From: Streptomyces radiopugnans
GTDB lineage: Bacteria; Actinomycetota; Actinomycetes; Streptomycetales; Streptomycetaceae
DNA: 64,000 nt
NCBI RefSeq assembly: GCF_900110735.1
Contig: NZ_FOET01000009.1
Coordinates: forward strand, 62,001-126,000
Reading direction: 5' to 3'
Program-made: the position numbers and the translations under genes
Notes under the pieces: generated by a model
The model's database searches: none
Told to the model about the DNA's origin: nothing
Seen by the model: only the letters and a program-made list of their open reading frames with translations
In this document: piece after piece, positions 21,792 to 31,079 of the stretch
Numbering within the stretch: position 1 is the stretch's first letter
Layout: each line of letters opens with the position of its first letter

Positions 21792-23694
21792 CGATGGCCT
21801 CCTTCAGAACGGTGGCGAGTTGCTCGGCCTTGAACGGCAGGCCGCGGACCTGCGTGAACGACTGGGCGTCGACCAGGTACTTCGCCCGCAGCAGGGTGGC
21901 CAGCTGCCCGAGGTTCATCTCGGGGACGATCACCTTGTCGTAGCGCTTCAGCACCTCGCCGAGATTCCCCGGGAAGGGGTTGATGTGACGTAGGTGGGTC
22001 TGGGCGACCTTCTCGCCGGCGGCGCGCAGGCGGCGCACCGCGGCGGTGATCGGCCCGTATGTCGAGCCCCAGCCCAGCACCAGCACCCTCGCGTCGCCGG
22101 TGGGGTCGTCGACGACGGCGTCCGGTACCTCGATGCCGTCGACCTTGGCCTGGCGGGTGCGGACCATGAAGTCGTGGTTGGCCGGGTCGTAGGAGATGTT
22201 GCCCGTGCCGTCCTGCTTCTCGATGCCGCCGATGCGGTGCTCCAGGCCCGGAGTGCCCGGGACGGCCCAGGGACGGGCCAGGGTCTGCGGGTCGCGCTTG
22301 TACGGCCAGAAGACCTCGGTGCCGTCCTCGGTGGTGTGGTTCGGCCCGGCCGCGAACTGCACCCGCAGGTCGGGCAGCTCGTCGGGCTCCGGGATCCGCC
22401 ACGGCTCGGAGCCGTTGGCCAGGTAGCCGTCGCTCAGCAGGAAGACCGGGGTGCGGTACGTCAGCGCGATCCTGGCCGCGTCCAGCGCCGCGGTGAAGCA
22501 GTCGCCGGGGGTGGCCGGGGCGACGATCGGCACCGGGGCCTCGCCGTTGCGCCCGTACATCGCCTGGAGCAGGTCGGCCTGCTCGGTCTTGGTCGGCAGA
22601 CCCGTGGAGGGGCCGCCGCGCTGGATGTCCACGATCAGCAGCGGCAGCTCCAGGGAGACCGCGAGCCCGATCGTCTCGGACTTCAGCGCGACGCCGGGGC
22701 CGGAGGTGGTGGTCACGGCCAGCGCACCGCCGAAGGCGGCGCCCAGCGCGGCGCCGATGCCCGCGATCTCGTCCTCGGCCTGGAAGGTGCGCACGCCGAA
22801 GTTCTTGTGGCGGCTCAGCTCGTGGAGGATGTCCGAGGCCGGGGTGATCGGGTACGAGCCCAGGTACAGCGGAAGGTCCGCCTGCTGAGACGCGGCGATC
22901 AGTCCGTAAGACAGCGCCAGGTTGCCGGAGATGTTGCGGTAGGTGCCCGGCGGAAAGGCGGCCGAGGCCGGGGCGACCTCGTAGGAGACGGCGAAGTCCT
23001 CGGTGGTCTCACCGAAGTTCCACCCCGCCCGGAAGGCGGTCACGTTCGCCTCGGCCACCTGCGGCTTCTTGGCGAACTTCCTGCGCAGGAAGGATTCGGT
23101 GCCCTCGGTGGGCCGGTGGTACATCCAGCTCAGCAGGCCCAGCGCGAACATGTTCTTCGCCCGCTCGGCGTCCCGGCGGGCCAGACCGGAGTCCTTCAGC
23201 GCCTCGATCGTCAGCGTCGTCAACGGCACCGGGTGGACGCGGTACGCCTCCAGCGAACCGTCCTCCAGCGGGCTGGCGGCGTAGCCGACCTTGGCCATCG
23301 CGCGCTTGGTGAACTCGTCGGTGTTGACGATGATCTCCGCGCCCCGCGGCAGGTCGCCGATGTTCGCCTTCAGCGCGGCCGGGTTCATCGCCACCAGCAC
23401 GTCGGGCGCGTCACCGGGGGTGAGGATGTCGTGGTCGGCGAAGTGGAGCTGGAAGGACGACACCCCCGGCAGCGTCCCGGCGGGCGCCCGGATCTCGGCC
23501 GGGAAGTTGGGCAGCGTGGAGAGGTCGTTGCCGAACGACGCCGTCTCCGAGGTGAACCGGTCACCGGTCAGCTGCATACCGTCACCGGAGTCGCCGGCGA
23601 AACGGATGATGACCCGCTCCAGTCGCCGGACCTCCTTGGCCGGTGAGCCGGGCGAGCGCTGCTGATCGGCTGGGCTACTGACCTGGCTGGTCAC
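21784..23694 (-). CDS. korA: 2-oxoacid:ferredoxin oxidoreductase alpha subunit (gamma-alpha fusion)
   Basis: A 636-residue subunit with an N-terminal gamma domain (IIRFAGDSGDGMQLTGDRF, residues about 27-225) fused to the alpha/pyrimidine-binding domains (LGSYPITPASDILHELSRH, AEDEIAGIGAALGAAFGGAL, TTSGPGVALKSE). GTG at 23694 is chosen for GGGAGG 10 bases upstream; the frame opens further upstream without a ribosome site. With KorB it forms the oxygen-tolerant two-subunit enzyme found in actinobacteria, which runs an alternative TCA step and yields reduced ferredoxin. Its closeness to a complex I cluster lacking the NADH module is notable. Confidence 0.93.
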
Positions 23695-23922
23695 TGGACT
23701 GGGACCTCCCTTGAGGCGGCGGCTCGTCAGCCATCGTACGTGGGTAAGGGTGACCTTCCTGCGGTCGGTCACATGCTGGACGTTCGGATGAGACGACACT
23801 CAGGGGCGTGCGCATATTCCGGCGGTGTCCTGGAGCCCCTCTGGAGCCCCGGCGCGGCTGTGCCTCCCGCCGGCGGTTTCCTCCCCGGCCGCGCCGCCCA
23901 CCGGGCCGGGACCGCCGCCGGA

Positions 23923-24603
23923 CTACGACTTCAGATACGTCAGCACGGCCAGCACCCGGCGGTGGTCCTCGCCGCCCGGCGCCAGGCCCAGCTTGAGGAA
24001 GATGTTGCCGACGTGCTTCTCCACCGCTCCGTCGCTGACCACGAGCTGCCGGGCGATCGCGGAGTTCGTGCGGCCCTCGGCCATCAGCCCCAGCACCTCG
24101 CGCTCGCGCGGTGTGAGCCCCGCCAGCACGTCCTGCCTGCGGCTGCGGCCCAGCAGCTGCGCGACCACCTCCGGGTCGAGCGCCGTGCCGCCGCGGGCCA
24201 CCCGGACCACCGCGTCCGCGAACTCGCGGACGTCGGCGACCCGGTCCTTGAGCAGATAGCCCACACCCCGGCCCGAGCCCGCCAGCAGCTCGGTGGCGTA
24301 CTGCTCCTCCACGTACTGCGACAGCACCAGAACCGCCAGGCCCGGATGGCGGGTGCGCAGCCGGACGGCCGCCCGCAGCCCCTCGTCGGTGTGCGACGGC
24401 GGCATCCGCACGTCCGCCACAACCACGTCCGGCGGCTCGCCCGCGTCGGCCAGCTCGCCGACGACCTTCACCAGCGCCTCGCCGTCGCCGACACCCGCGA
24501 CGACCTCGTGGCCGCGGTCGTCCAGCAGGCGCGTCAGACCCTCCCGGAGCAGTACCGAGTCCTCGGCGATGACCACCCGCACCCTGTCCTCCACGTCCCC
24601 CAC
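23923..24603 (-). CDS. LuxR/NarL-family response regulator
   Basis: A 226-residue two-component regulator from GTG 24603 (GAGGAACC just upstream). Receiver domain: acidic pair near Glu14-Asp15, phosphoacceptor Asp64 in [10 protein letters not shown], and the conserved Lys in YLLKDRV. C-terminal helix-turn-helix: [20 protein letters not shown], then [18 protein letters not shown]. The sensor kinase gene lies 86 bp upstream on the same strand, so this is the cognate pair. Targets unknown; the divergent nuo2 operon and the downstream korAB are near. Confidence 0.93.
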   Translation of the reverse strand: MGDVEDRVRVVIAEDSVLLREGLTRLLDDRGHEVVAGVGDGEALVKVVGELADAGEPPDVVVADVRMPPSHTDEGLRAAVRLRTRHPGLAVLVLSQYVEEQYATELLAGSGRGVGYLLKDRVADVREFADAVVRVARGGTALDPEVVAQLLGRSRRQDVLAGLTPREREVLGLMAEGRTNSAIARQLVVSDGAVEKHVGNIFLKLGLAPGGEDHRRVLAVLTYLKS

Positions 24604-24689
24604 GGTTCCTCGCTCCCCCGTCGTCCGAGTCCTGTGCACAGCATCCCAGGACCGGGACCCGGCGGCGCGGGGGCTGTGGAAAACCGGGG

Positions 24690-26030
24690 TCAGCCGCCCG
24701 CCGGATCGCGCCAGGGCAGCTCGGCGGTGACGGTGGTGGGCCCGCCGTCGGGGGAGTCCACCAGGAGGAGGCCGTCGACGGAGCCCAGGCGCTCGGTGAG
24801 GCCGGCCAGACCGGTGCCGCGATCGGCGCGGGCCCCGCCGCGGCCGTCGTCGGCGACCCGGACGAGGAGGCGGTCGCCGGAGCGCCACACGTCGACCGAG
24901 GCCCCGGTGGCGCCGCTGTGCTTGCCGACGTTCTGGAGGAGTTCGGAGACGGTGAAGTAGGCGATGCCCTCGATGGCGGGCGCGGGGCGGGCGGGGAGGT
25001 CCACGGAGACGGTCACGGGGACGGTGCAGCGGGCGGCGACGTCGGACAGCGCGGGGTCCAGGCCGCGATCGGTGAGGATGGCGGGGTGGATGCCGCGGGC
25101 GAGGTCGCGGAGCTCGGCGAGGGCGAGTTTCACCTCGCCGTGGGCCTCGTCGACCATTCTGGCGGCGGCCTGCGGGTCCTCCAGCAGCTTCTCCCTGGCC
25201 AGCCCGAGGCCCATGGCCAGGGAGACCAGGCGGGCCTGCGCCCCGTCGTGGAGGTCGCGCTCGATACGGCGCAGATCGGCGGAGGCGGTGTCGGCCACTG
25301 CCCGCCGGCCCGACTCCAGCTCCGCGATGCGCCGCTCCAGCTCGTCCGAGGGCGACAGCAGCGAGCGCACCATCACCCGGTCCACATGGGTCAGCCCGCG
25401 CGCCAGCCACGGCAGGGCGGGCCAGGCGACGAAGAGCGAGGCGAGGCAGACGGTGAAGGTGGCGATGCCCCAGGGCAGGCGGACGAAGGAGTAGAGCGCG
25501 TGCCGCCAGCCGACCGGGTCCTTCAGGCTCGTCCACAGCCAGGGGAAGAAACCGCCGTGCACCCGGTGCCGGATCGGCGTCGGCTCCTCGACCCGCACCC
25601 CGAGCAGCAGCCGCGCGCGGGCCCGTTCCGCCCTGCCGAACAGACGGCAGCCCACCAGGCCCAGAGCCAGCACCGGAAGCCCCACGACCGTGACCGACAG
25701 CAGCAGGCCGCAGTAGACCCACACGGAGACGTAGAGGAAGCCCGCTATGTCCATCGGCAGGTTGAGCAGCAGGTGCGCGATCTCCTTCCAGGTCCGCGCG
25801 CCGAGCGGGGCCCGCGGCGGGGGCAGCCGGTCGTCCTCGCCGGTCCGGGGGGCTTCGGCGGCCCCGCCGGTCCGTGCGGCCTCGGCGGCCTGCCGGACGT
25901 GAGGGGGGCCCGGCACACCCGGTGTGACCGATGTCTCCGGGGCGTCCGCCGCCTCCGCGGCGACAGGGGCGTACGGGGCGTGCGGGCCGTCGGGCGCGGC
26001 GCGGCCGGAGGTCGGGGGGCTCGCGGTCAT
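24690..26030 (-). CDS. Sensor histidine kinase (HisKA_3 type)
   Basis: A 446-residue kinase from ATG 26030. No Shine-Dalgarno is present, but CAGTCT at 26038-26043 could be a -10 box putting the transcript start at the ATG. The first 80 residues are Pro/Ala-rich. A putative sensor membrane region of about four helices follows ([20 protein letters not shown] onward). Dimerisation/phosphoacceptor: [20 protein letters not shown], with His in LHDGAQ. ATPase: [24 protein letters not shown] and [16 protein letters not shown]. It pairs with the downstream LuxR-type regulator. A longer GTG start at 26108 would place an 18-bp palindrome inside coding sequence. Confidence 0.9.
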   Translation of the reverse strand: MTASPPTSGRAAPDGPHAPYAPVAAEAADAPETSVTPGVPGPPHVRQAAEAARTGGAAEAPRTGEDDRLPPPRAPLGARTWKEIAHLLLNLPMDIAGFLYVSVWVYCGLLLSVTVVGLPVLALGLVGCRLFGRAERARARLLLGVRVEEPTPIRHRVHGGFFPWLWTSLKDPVGWRHALYSFVRLPWGIATFTVCLASLFVAWPALPWLARGLTHVDRVMVRSLLSPSDELERRIAELESGRRAVADTASADLRRIERDLHDGAQARLVSLAMGLGLAREKLLEDPQAAARMVDEAHGEVKLALAELRDLARGIHPAILTDRGLDPALSDVAARCTVPVTVSVDLPARPAPAIEGIAYFTVSELLQNVGKHSGATGASVDVWRSGDRLLVRVADDGRGGARADRGTGLAGLTERLGSVDGLLLVDSPDGGPTTVTAELPWRDPAGG

Positions 26031-26088
26031 GGGCACAAGACTGCCGGGCGCCGGGGGCGCGCCGCCATGGGGTTCGTGGGCGGTGCGC

Positions 26089-26106
26089 GGTGGGGTTAAC
26101 CCCACC
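26089..26106. promoter_or_regulatory. Perfect 18-bp palindrome between sensor kinase and nuo2
   Basis: GGTGGGGTTAACCCCACC is fully self-complementary with no spacer. It lies 59-76 bp upstream of the kinase ATG and about 135 bp upstream of the nuoA2 GTG in the divergent region. This is an operator-sized site; which promoter it serves cannot be told. Confidence 0.55.
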
Positions 26107-26178
26107 ACCGGGCGGGGACGCGGCCGAGGCCGGGCGCGGGTGTGGCGGAGGCCCGCTTCCGTGCGCGGGCCCAGGGCC

Positions 26179-26184
26179 TAGACT
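26179..26184 (+). promoter_or_regulatory. Candidate -10 box for the nuo2 operon
   Basis: TAGACT in an otherwise GC-rich stretch, about 57 bp upstream of the nuoA2 GTG. No clear -35 box is seen at 16-18 bp spacing, so the promoter may need an activator or another sigma factor. Confidence 0.35.
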
Positions 26185-26240
26185 CCCCTTCCGAACGGAG
26201 CGTCGTAACCGATGCGAACACCACACAGCGAGGGGCGGAC

Positions 26241-26612
26241 GTGCCGGACTACTTCCACGGCTACGCGGTCGTCGGGCTGGTCGCGGTCGTCGGGGTGCTC
26301 TTCGTGGCGGCGGCCTTCGGCGCCGGGCGGCTGTTGCGGCCCGTGGTGCCGACGCCGGAGAAGCTGCTGACCTACGAGTGCGGGGTGGACCCCGTCGGCG
26401 AGGGCTGGGCGCACACCCAGATCCGCTACTACGTGTACGCCTTCCTCTACGTCGTCTTCGCCGTCGACTCGATCTTCCTCTTCCCCTGGGCGACGGTCTT
26501 CGCCGAGCCCGGTTTCGGCGGAGTGACACTGGTGGAGATGTTCGTCTTCCTCGGCTTCCTGGCCGTGGGACTGCTCTACGCCTGGAAGAAGGGCGTTCTG
26601 GCATGGACGTGA
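26241..26612 (+). CDS. nuoA2: Complex I-like subunit A, second copy
   Basis: A 123-residue NuoA, first gene of the second nuo cluster. GTG 26241 is chosen: GAGGGG lies 7 bases upstream and the protein then has the family length; the frame itself is open further upstream. Three helices are visible, with the conserved loop [20 protein letters not shown], whose Cys borders the quinone site, and [20 protein letters not shown] with acidic helix residues. The stop overlaps the nuoB2 ATG by 10 bp. Confidence 0.93.
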   Translation: MPDYFHGYAVVGLVAVVGVLFVAAAFGAGRLLRPVVPTPEKLLTYECGVDPVGEGWAHTQIRYYVYAFLYVVFAVDSIFLFPWATVFAEPGFGGVTLVEMFVFLGFLAVGLLYAWKKGVLAWT

Positions 26613-27307
26613 ACCCCCGGATCCCCCGGACCCCCGACACTCCTGACACCCCCGGCACCCCCGTCTCCGCCGTCCTGCCGGAGCCCCGCCGCCTGGGCGG
26701 ACTGGCCCGGCTCGCCCCCGAGCCGATGAAGGTGGTCCTCAACTGGGGCCGCCGCTACAGCCTGTGGGTCTTCAACTTCGGGCTGGCCTGCTGCGCGATC
26801 GAGTTCATCGCCGCGTCGATGTCCCGCCACGACTTCATCCGCCTCGGCGTCATCCCCTTCGCGCCGGGGCCGCGCCAGGCCGACCTGATGGTCGTCTCGG
26901 GCACGGTCACCGACAAGATGGCCCCGGCGATCAGGCGGCTGTACGAGCAGATGCCCGAGCCGAAGTACGTGATCTCCTTCGGCGCCTGCTCCAACTGCGG
27001 CGGCCCCTACTGGGACTCGTACTCCGTCACCAAGGGCGTGGACCAGATCATCCCGGTCGACGTCTACGTGCCCGGTTGCCCGCCCCGGCCCGAGGCGCTG
27101 CTCCAGGGCATCCTCAAGCTCCAGGAGAAGATCGCCGGCGAGTCGACGGCCGAGCGCTACGGGAACGCCTCCGGGTCCGCGCCGGCAGGGCCGTCCGCCC
27201 CGGCCGGTCCTGCCGCGCAGCCGGGCCCCTCGGCAGCGGCCCTGACCAGCGGCCTGGTCGCACCGCCCCCGCCTCCGGGCCCGGCACCGGGGGAGGAGCG
27301 CGCATGA
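26603..27307 (+). CDS. nuoB2: Complex I-like subunit B, N2-cluster protein, second copy
   Basis: A 234-residue subunit that ligates the terminal [4Fe-4S] cluster N2 donating electrons to quinone. All four ligands are present: Cys63-Cys64 ([12 protein letters not shown]), Cys129 (FGACSNCGG) and Cys159 ([14 protein letters not shown]). An extra Cys132 sits beside Cys129. The N-terminal 40 residues are Pro/Thr-rich repeats ([11 protein letters not shown]), and the last 60 are Pro/Ala-rich, so both ends are extended relative to E. coli NuoB. The quinone-reducing half is therefore electron-competent, although the partner NuoD is absent from the cluster. Confidence 0.93.
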   Translation: MDVNPRIPRTPDTPDTPGTPVSAVLPEPRRLGGLARLAPEPMKVVLNWGRRYSLWVFNFGLACCAIEFIAASMSRHDFIRLGVIPFAPGPRQADLMVVSGTVTDKMAPAIRRLYEQMPEPKYVISFGACSNCGGPYWDSYSVTKGVDQIIPVDVYVPGCPPRPEALLQGILKLQEKIAGESTAERYGNASGSAPAGPSAPAGPAAQPGPSAAALTSGLVAPPPPPGPAPGEERA

Positions 27308-28398
27308 CCGGGCAGAACCCACCGGACCCGCGGCCGTCCGCCGCCGGATGGCTGCCCCGGCCCGCCGAGGAGATCTTCGGCGAGGGCGCGAGCGCGGCCG
27401 AGGCGTACGGGCTGCTGACCGCCGACGTGCCGGCCGTCCGCTGGACCGAGGCGCTGACCACCGCGCGCGACGAGCTGGGCTGCACGTTCTTCGACTGGCT
27501 GAGCGCCGTGGACGAGCCGGGCGAGGGCTTCCGCATCTGCGCGCACCTGGCCGCGCTGGGCACACCGGTCCGGCGGCTGCTGCTGCGGACGACCGTGCCG
27601 CACGGGAGTCCAGAACTGCCCACCGCCACCGGTGTGTACGCCGGGGCCGCCTGGCACGAGCGGGAGACGCACGAGATGTTCGGCGTCTCCTTCACCGGCC
27701 ACCCGAACCCGGCCCCGCTGCTGCTGCCCGACGGTTTCGAGGGGCATCCGCTGCGCAAGGACTTCGTGCTGGCGGCCCGTGTCGCCAAGGCGTGGCCCGG
27801 AGCCAAGGAGCCCGGCGAGCCCGCGGAGGGCGGCCCGAGGCGGCGGCAGACACTGCCGCCCGGTGTGCCCGACCCGAACGAGTGGGGCCCGCTCAAGGGG
27901 CAGCTCCCCGCGCCCCCCGCCGCCCGCCCGGCACGCGGCCGGGCGGCGGGCGCCGCGGGGGAGCGGCCCCCGCGGCGCACCCGCAGCGCGAGCGCCGGCT
28001 CCGCGAGCCAGCGCGCCGCCGGAGCGGCCTCCCCGGAGGCCGCCGCGCCGCGCCGCTCCCGGAGCGCGAGCGAAGGCTCGGCCAGTCAGCGGGCCGCCGC
28101 GGAGCCGGGGCGGCGCAGTACGGACGCACCCTGGCTCAAGCCGGTGGAGCCTTCCGGCGAGACCTCGGCCGAGGCCGCCCGCCGCGTCCACGCGACGGAC
28201 GAGCGGACGGAGGTCCCGCTCGGCGAGGGCGGCGGCGCCTCGGCGGCGAACGCCCCCGAGGGCGACGCCCCGGAACCGGATCGCGAGGCCTCGCGGGAGC
28301 CCGGCACCGGCGGCACCGGCAGCGGCGGCACCGGCAGCGGTGATGAGGGTGCCGGTGACAGCGGTACCGGGGACGGAACGACGGGAGGCGGTGCCTGA
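27304..28398 (+). CDS. nuoC2: Complex I-like subunit C with long disordered tail, second copy
   Basis: A 364-residue protein. The first about 190 residues are a NuoC (30-kDa subunit) domain, with ERETHEMFG at 119-127 and the motif [12 protein letters not shown] after it. The last about 165 residues are low-complexity Ala/Arg/Ser/Gly/Pro, holding two copies of a unit like [13 protein letters not shown] (in [16 protein letters not shown] and [16 protein letters not shown]) and a Gly-Thr-Gly-Ser end. There is no NuoD-like domain in the tail, so this is not a NuoCD fusion. The ATG overlaps nuoB2 by 4 bp, and the stop shares a base with the nuoH2 ATG. Confidence 0.88.
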   Translation: MTGQNPPDPRPSAAGWLPRPAEEIFGEGASAAEAYGLLTADVPAVRWTEALTTARDELGCTFFDWLSAVDEPGEGFRICAHLAALGTPVRRLLLRTTVPHGSPELPTATGVYAGAAWHERETHEMFGVSFTGHPNPAPLLLPDGFEGHPLRKDFVLAARVAKAWPGAKEPGEPAEGGPRRRQTLPPGVPDPNEWGPLKGQLPAPPAARPARGRAAGAAGERPPRRTRSASAGSASQRAAGAASPEAAAPRRSRSASEGSASQRAAAEPGRRSTDAPWLKPVEPSGETSAEAARRVHATDERTEVPLGEGGGASAANAPEGDAPEPDREASREPGTGGTGSGGTGSGDEGAGDSGTGDGTTGGGA

Positions 28399-29357
28399 TG
28401 GACGTGCTCGACGTCGCCTGGCGGCTGCTTGCCGTCCTGCTCGCCTTCCTCGTCCTGCCCCTGGTGGTGGGTCAGGCCGAGCACAAGGTGATGGCCCACA
28501 TGCAGGGCCGCGTCGGCCCGATGTACGCGGGAGGCTTCCACGGCTGGGCCCAGCTCGTCGCCGACGGCGTGAAGTTCGCGCAGAAGGAGGACGTCGTACC
28601 GGCCGACGCCGACCGCCGCGTCTTCCAGCTCGCGCCGGCCGTCGCCCTGATCCCCTACCTCCTCGTGCTGATCGCCATCCCGGTCGGCCCGGACGGCATG
28701 GTCGGCCAGGCGATCGACGCGGGGATCTTCTTCGTGCTCGCCGTGATGGGCGTCGGTGTGCTCGGCTCCCTGATGGGCGGCTGGGCCTCGGCCAACAAGT
28801 TCTCCCTCCTGGGGGGTCTGCGCACCGCCGCCCAGCTCATGGCGTACGAGCTGCCGCTGCTGCTGGCCGCCGCCTCCGTCGCCATGGCCGCCGGGACGCT
28901 CTCGCTGCCCGGCATCCTGGAGGCGTTCGAGTGGTGGTGGGTGCCGTGGCAGATCATCGGCGCCCTGGTCTTCTTCACCGCCGGGCTCGCCGAGCTCCAG
29001 CGCCCGCCCTTCGACGCCCCCATCGCCGACTCCGAGATCATCTTCGGTGCGTACACCGAGTACACGGGCCTGCGCTTCGCACTCTTCCTGCTCGCCGAGT
29101 ACGCGGGCATCGTCGTGCTGTGCGCCCTGACCACGGTGCTGTTCCTGGGCGGCTGGCACGGGCCGTTCGCCGCCGACCTCGGCTGGCTGTGGACGCTCCT
29201 GAAGACCTCCGTCCTCGCCTTCGTCGTCATCTGGCTGCGGGTGAGCTACCCCCGGCTGCGCGAGGACCAGCTCCAGAGGCTCGCCTGGACCGTGCTCGTC
29301 CCCCTGGCCCTCTTCCAGATCGCGCTCACCGGCGTCGTCAAGGTGGTGATCCAGTAA
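28398..29357 (+). CDS. nuoH2: Complex I-like subunit H, second copy
   Basis: A 319-residue membrane subunit, shorter than the first copy because it lacks the charged tail. Family segments: [20 protein letters not shown] and the following [16 protein letters not shown]. The acidic quinone-chamber loop reads [16 protein letters not shown] where the first copy has [16 protein letters not shown], so the conserved Pro-Glu-x-Glu run is replaced. [18 protein letters not shown] follows as usual. ATG 28398 shares one base with the nuoC2 stop; the stop shares one with nuoI2. Confidence 0.93.
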   Translation: MDVLDVAWRLLAVLLAFLVLPLVVGQAEHKVMAHMQGRVGPMYAGGFHGWAQLVADGVKFAQKEDVVPADADRRVFQLAPAVALIPYLLVLIAIPVGPDGMVGQAIDAGIFFVLAVMGVGVLGSLMGGWASANKFSLLGGLRTAAQLMAYELPLLLAAASVAMAAGTLSLPGILEAFEWWWVPWQIIGALVFFTAGLAELQRPPFDAPIADSEIIFGAYTEYTGLRFALFLLAEYAGIVVLCALTTVLFLGGWHGPFAADLGWLWTLLKTSVLAFVVIWLRVSYPRLREDQLQRLAWTVLVPLALFQIALTGVVKVVIQ

Positions 29358-29995
29358 TGGCCGTTCCCGGCAGCGGCCTGGCCAAGGGCCTGGCCGTCAC
29401 CCTCCGCACCATGACCCGGCGCTCGGTCACCGCGCACTACCCGGACGTCCGGCCCGAGCTGCCCGCCCGCAGCCGCGGGGTGATCGGGCTGTTCGAGGAG
29501 AACTGCACGGTGTGCATGCTGTGCGCCCGTGAGTGTCCCGACTGGTGCATCTACATCGACTCCCACAAGGAGACGGTGCCGCCCGCCGCTCCGGGAGGGC
29601 GCGAGCGCAGCCGCAACGTCCTGGACCGCTTCGCCATCGACTTCTCCCTGTGCATGTACTGCGGCATCTGCATCGAGGTCTGTCCCTTCGACGCGCTCTT
29701 CTGGTCGCCGGAGTTCGAGTACGCCGAGACGGACATCCGCGATCTCGTCCACGAGCGGGACCGGCTGCGCGAGTGGATGTGGACCGTGCCCGCCCCGCCG
29801 CCGCTCGACCCGGCCGCGGAGGAGCCCAAGGAGATCGCCGCCGCCCGCAAGGCCGCCGAGAAGCAGCTCGCCGCCGGAGCCCGCAGCCGCGAGGCCGGGC
29901 AGCAAGAGGCCGGGCAGCAAGAGGCCGGTCGGCACGGGACCGGGCAGCACGAAGCCGGGCAGCCGGGGACACCGCAGCGGGACGGTGACGCGTGA
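29357..29995 (+). CDS. nuoI2: Complex I-like subunit I, 2x[4Fe-4S], second copy
   Basis: A 212-residue iron-sulfur subunit. Both cluster motifs are intact: Cys50, 53, 56, 60 ([12 protein letters not shown]) and Cys99, 102, 105, 109 ([16 protein letters not shown]). Cys64 is an additional cysteine just after the first motif. Beyond residue 150 the chain is Ala/Lys/Glu-rich. It then carries five tandem pentads at 179-203 ([25 protein letters not shown]). With no NuoE/F/G nearby, this subunit could be the entry point for electrons from ferredoxin, as in plastid and archaeal relatives; that is inference. Confidence 0.93.
   Translation: MAVPGSGLAKGLAVTLRTMTRRSVTAHYPDVRPELPARSRGVIGLFEENCTVCMLCARECPDWCIYIDSHKETVPPAAPGGRERSRNVLDRFAIDFSLCMYCGICIEVCPFDALFWSPEFEYAETDIRDLVHERDRLREWMWTVPAPPPLDPAAEEPKEIAAARKAAEKQLAAGARSREAGQQEAGQQEAGRHGTGQHEAGQPGTPQRDGDA
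29891..29965 (+). repeat. Five 15-bp tandem units in the nuoI2 tail
   Basis: In-frame 15-base repeats encode pentapeptides of the form Glu-Ala-Gly-Gln/Arg-X. The first two units are nearly identical and the later ones have diverged. Confidence 0.8.
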
Positions 29996-30642
29996 GCGCC
30001 ACCGCGAACCTCGCCGCCTCCGCCGCGGCCGTCTCCGGCACCCCCGGCTTCCTGTCGCCCACCGGCGTCGAGATCCTCTTCCTGCTCGTCGGCCTCCTCA
30101 CCCTCGGCGCCGCGATCACCGCCGTCACCACCCGGCAACTGGTGCACGCCGCCCTGTGGCTGGTGGTGGCACTCGGCGGGATCGCCGTCGAGTACCTGCT
30201 GCTGTCCGCCGAGTTCATCGCCTGGGTGCAGGTCCTGATCTACGTCGGAGCCGTCGTCGTCCTCCTCCTGTTCGGACTGATGCTCACCAGGGCGCCCATC
30301 GGCCGCTCGCCGGACGCCGACTCCGGCAACCGCCCCGTCGCCCTCGCGGTCGCCGTCACCGCCGCGGCCGTCCTGGTCACCGTCGTGGTGGACGCCTTCC
30401 GCACCACCTGGATCGACCTGGAGGACGGCGCACCGCAGGGCACCACCGACGTCACCGGCAGGATCCTCTTCCAGCACTGGGTGCTCCCCTTCGAGGCCCT
30501 CTCCGTCCTGCTGCTCGCGGCCCTCGTCGGCGCGATCGTCCTCTCCCGCCGCGAGAACGGACGGAACGGGACCGGCGGCGACGGCGACGGCGACGGCGGC
30601 ACCGGGAGCGGAACCCGGGCCGCGGGCGGGGGAGAGCGCTGA
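29992..30642 (+). CDS. nuoJ2: Complex I-like subunit J, second copy
   Basis: A 216-residue membrane subunit with five helices. The conserved stretch [20 protein letters not shown] matches NuoJ helix 3. The C-terminal 30 residues are Gly/Asp-rich ([18 protein letters not shown]). The GTG start overlaps nuoI2 by 4 bp; the stop shares one base with the nuoK2 ATG. It is much shorter than the first NuoJ, which has a 140-residue tail. Confidence 0.92.
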   Translation: MSATANLAASAAAVSGTPGFLSPTGVEILFLLVGLLTLGAAITAVTTRQLVHAALWLVVALGGIAVEYLLLSAEFIAWVQVLIYVGAVVVLLLFGLMLTRAPIGRSPDADSGNRPVALAVAVTAAAVLVTVVVDAFRTTWIDLEDGAPQGTTDVTGRILFQHWVLPFEALSVLLLAALVGAIVLSRRENGRNGTGGDGDGDGGTGSGTRAAGGGER

Positions 30643-31079
30643 TGCATCTCGCCTACCCCGCCGTCCTGGCGGTCCTCCTCTTCTGCACCGGTCTGTACGG
30701 CGTCCTCGCCCGGCGCAACGCGATCCTCGTCCTGATGTCGGTCGAGCTGATGCTCAACGCCGTCAACCTCAACCTCGTCGCCTTCGACGTCTGGCTCCGC
30801 GACACCCTCCACGCGGGCCAGGCCCTCACCCTCTTCACCATCACCATCGCCGCCGCCGAGATCGGCATCGGCCTCGCCATCGTGCTGCTCGTCCACCGCA
30901 ACCGGGGCACCTCCCACATCGACCGGCTCCGCGACCTCGCCGAAACCGACCGGACCGCTACCGACAGTGACGAAGCCACTGTGGCAGACGCCACCGACAA
31001 TCCCGTCGGCAGCCCTGCGGGCGACCCCGCCGGAAGACCCACCGACACGCGCCTGACCAGGGGAGAGGCCACCGCGTGA
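30642..31079 (+). CDS. nuoK2: Complex I-like subunit K, second copy, extended C-terminus
   Basis: A 145-residue protein: a normal three-helix NuoK core ([40 protein letters not shown]) with both channel glutamates, followed by a 45-residue hydrophilic tail rich in Asp, Thr, Ala and Gly. The first copy is 99 residues. The stop overlaps the nuoL2 GTG by 4 bp. Confidence 0.92.
   Translation: MHLAYPAVLAVLLFCTGLYGVLARRNAILVLMSVELMLNAVNLNLVAFDVWLRDTLHAGQALTLFTITIAAAEIGIGLAIVLLVHRNRGTSHIDRLRDLAETDRTATDSDEATVADATDNPVGSPAGDPAGRPTDTRLTRGEATA

Noticed and set aside
27304-28398. NuoCD fusion that would supply the missing NuoD
   Set aside because: The C-terminal 165 residues are low-complexity repeats without any NuoD motif.
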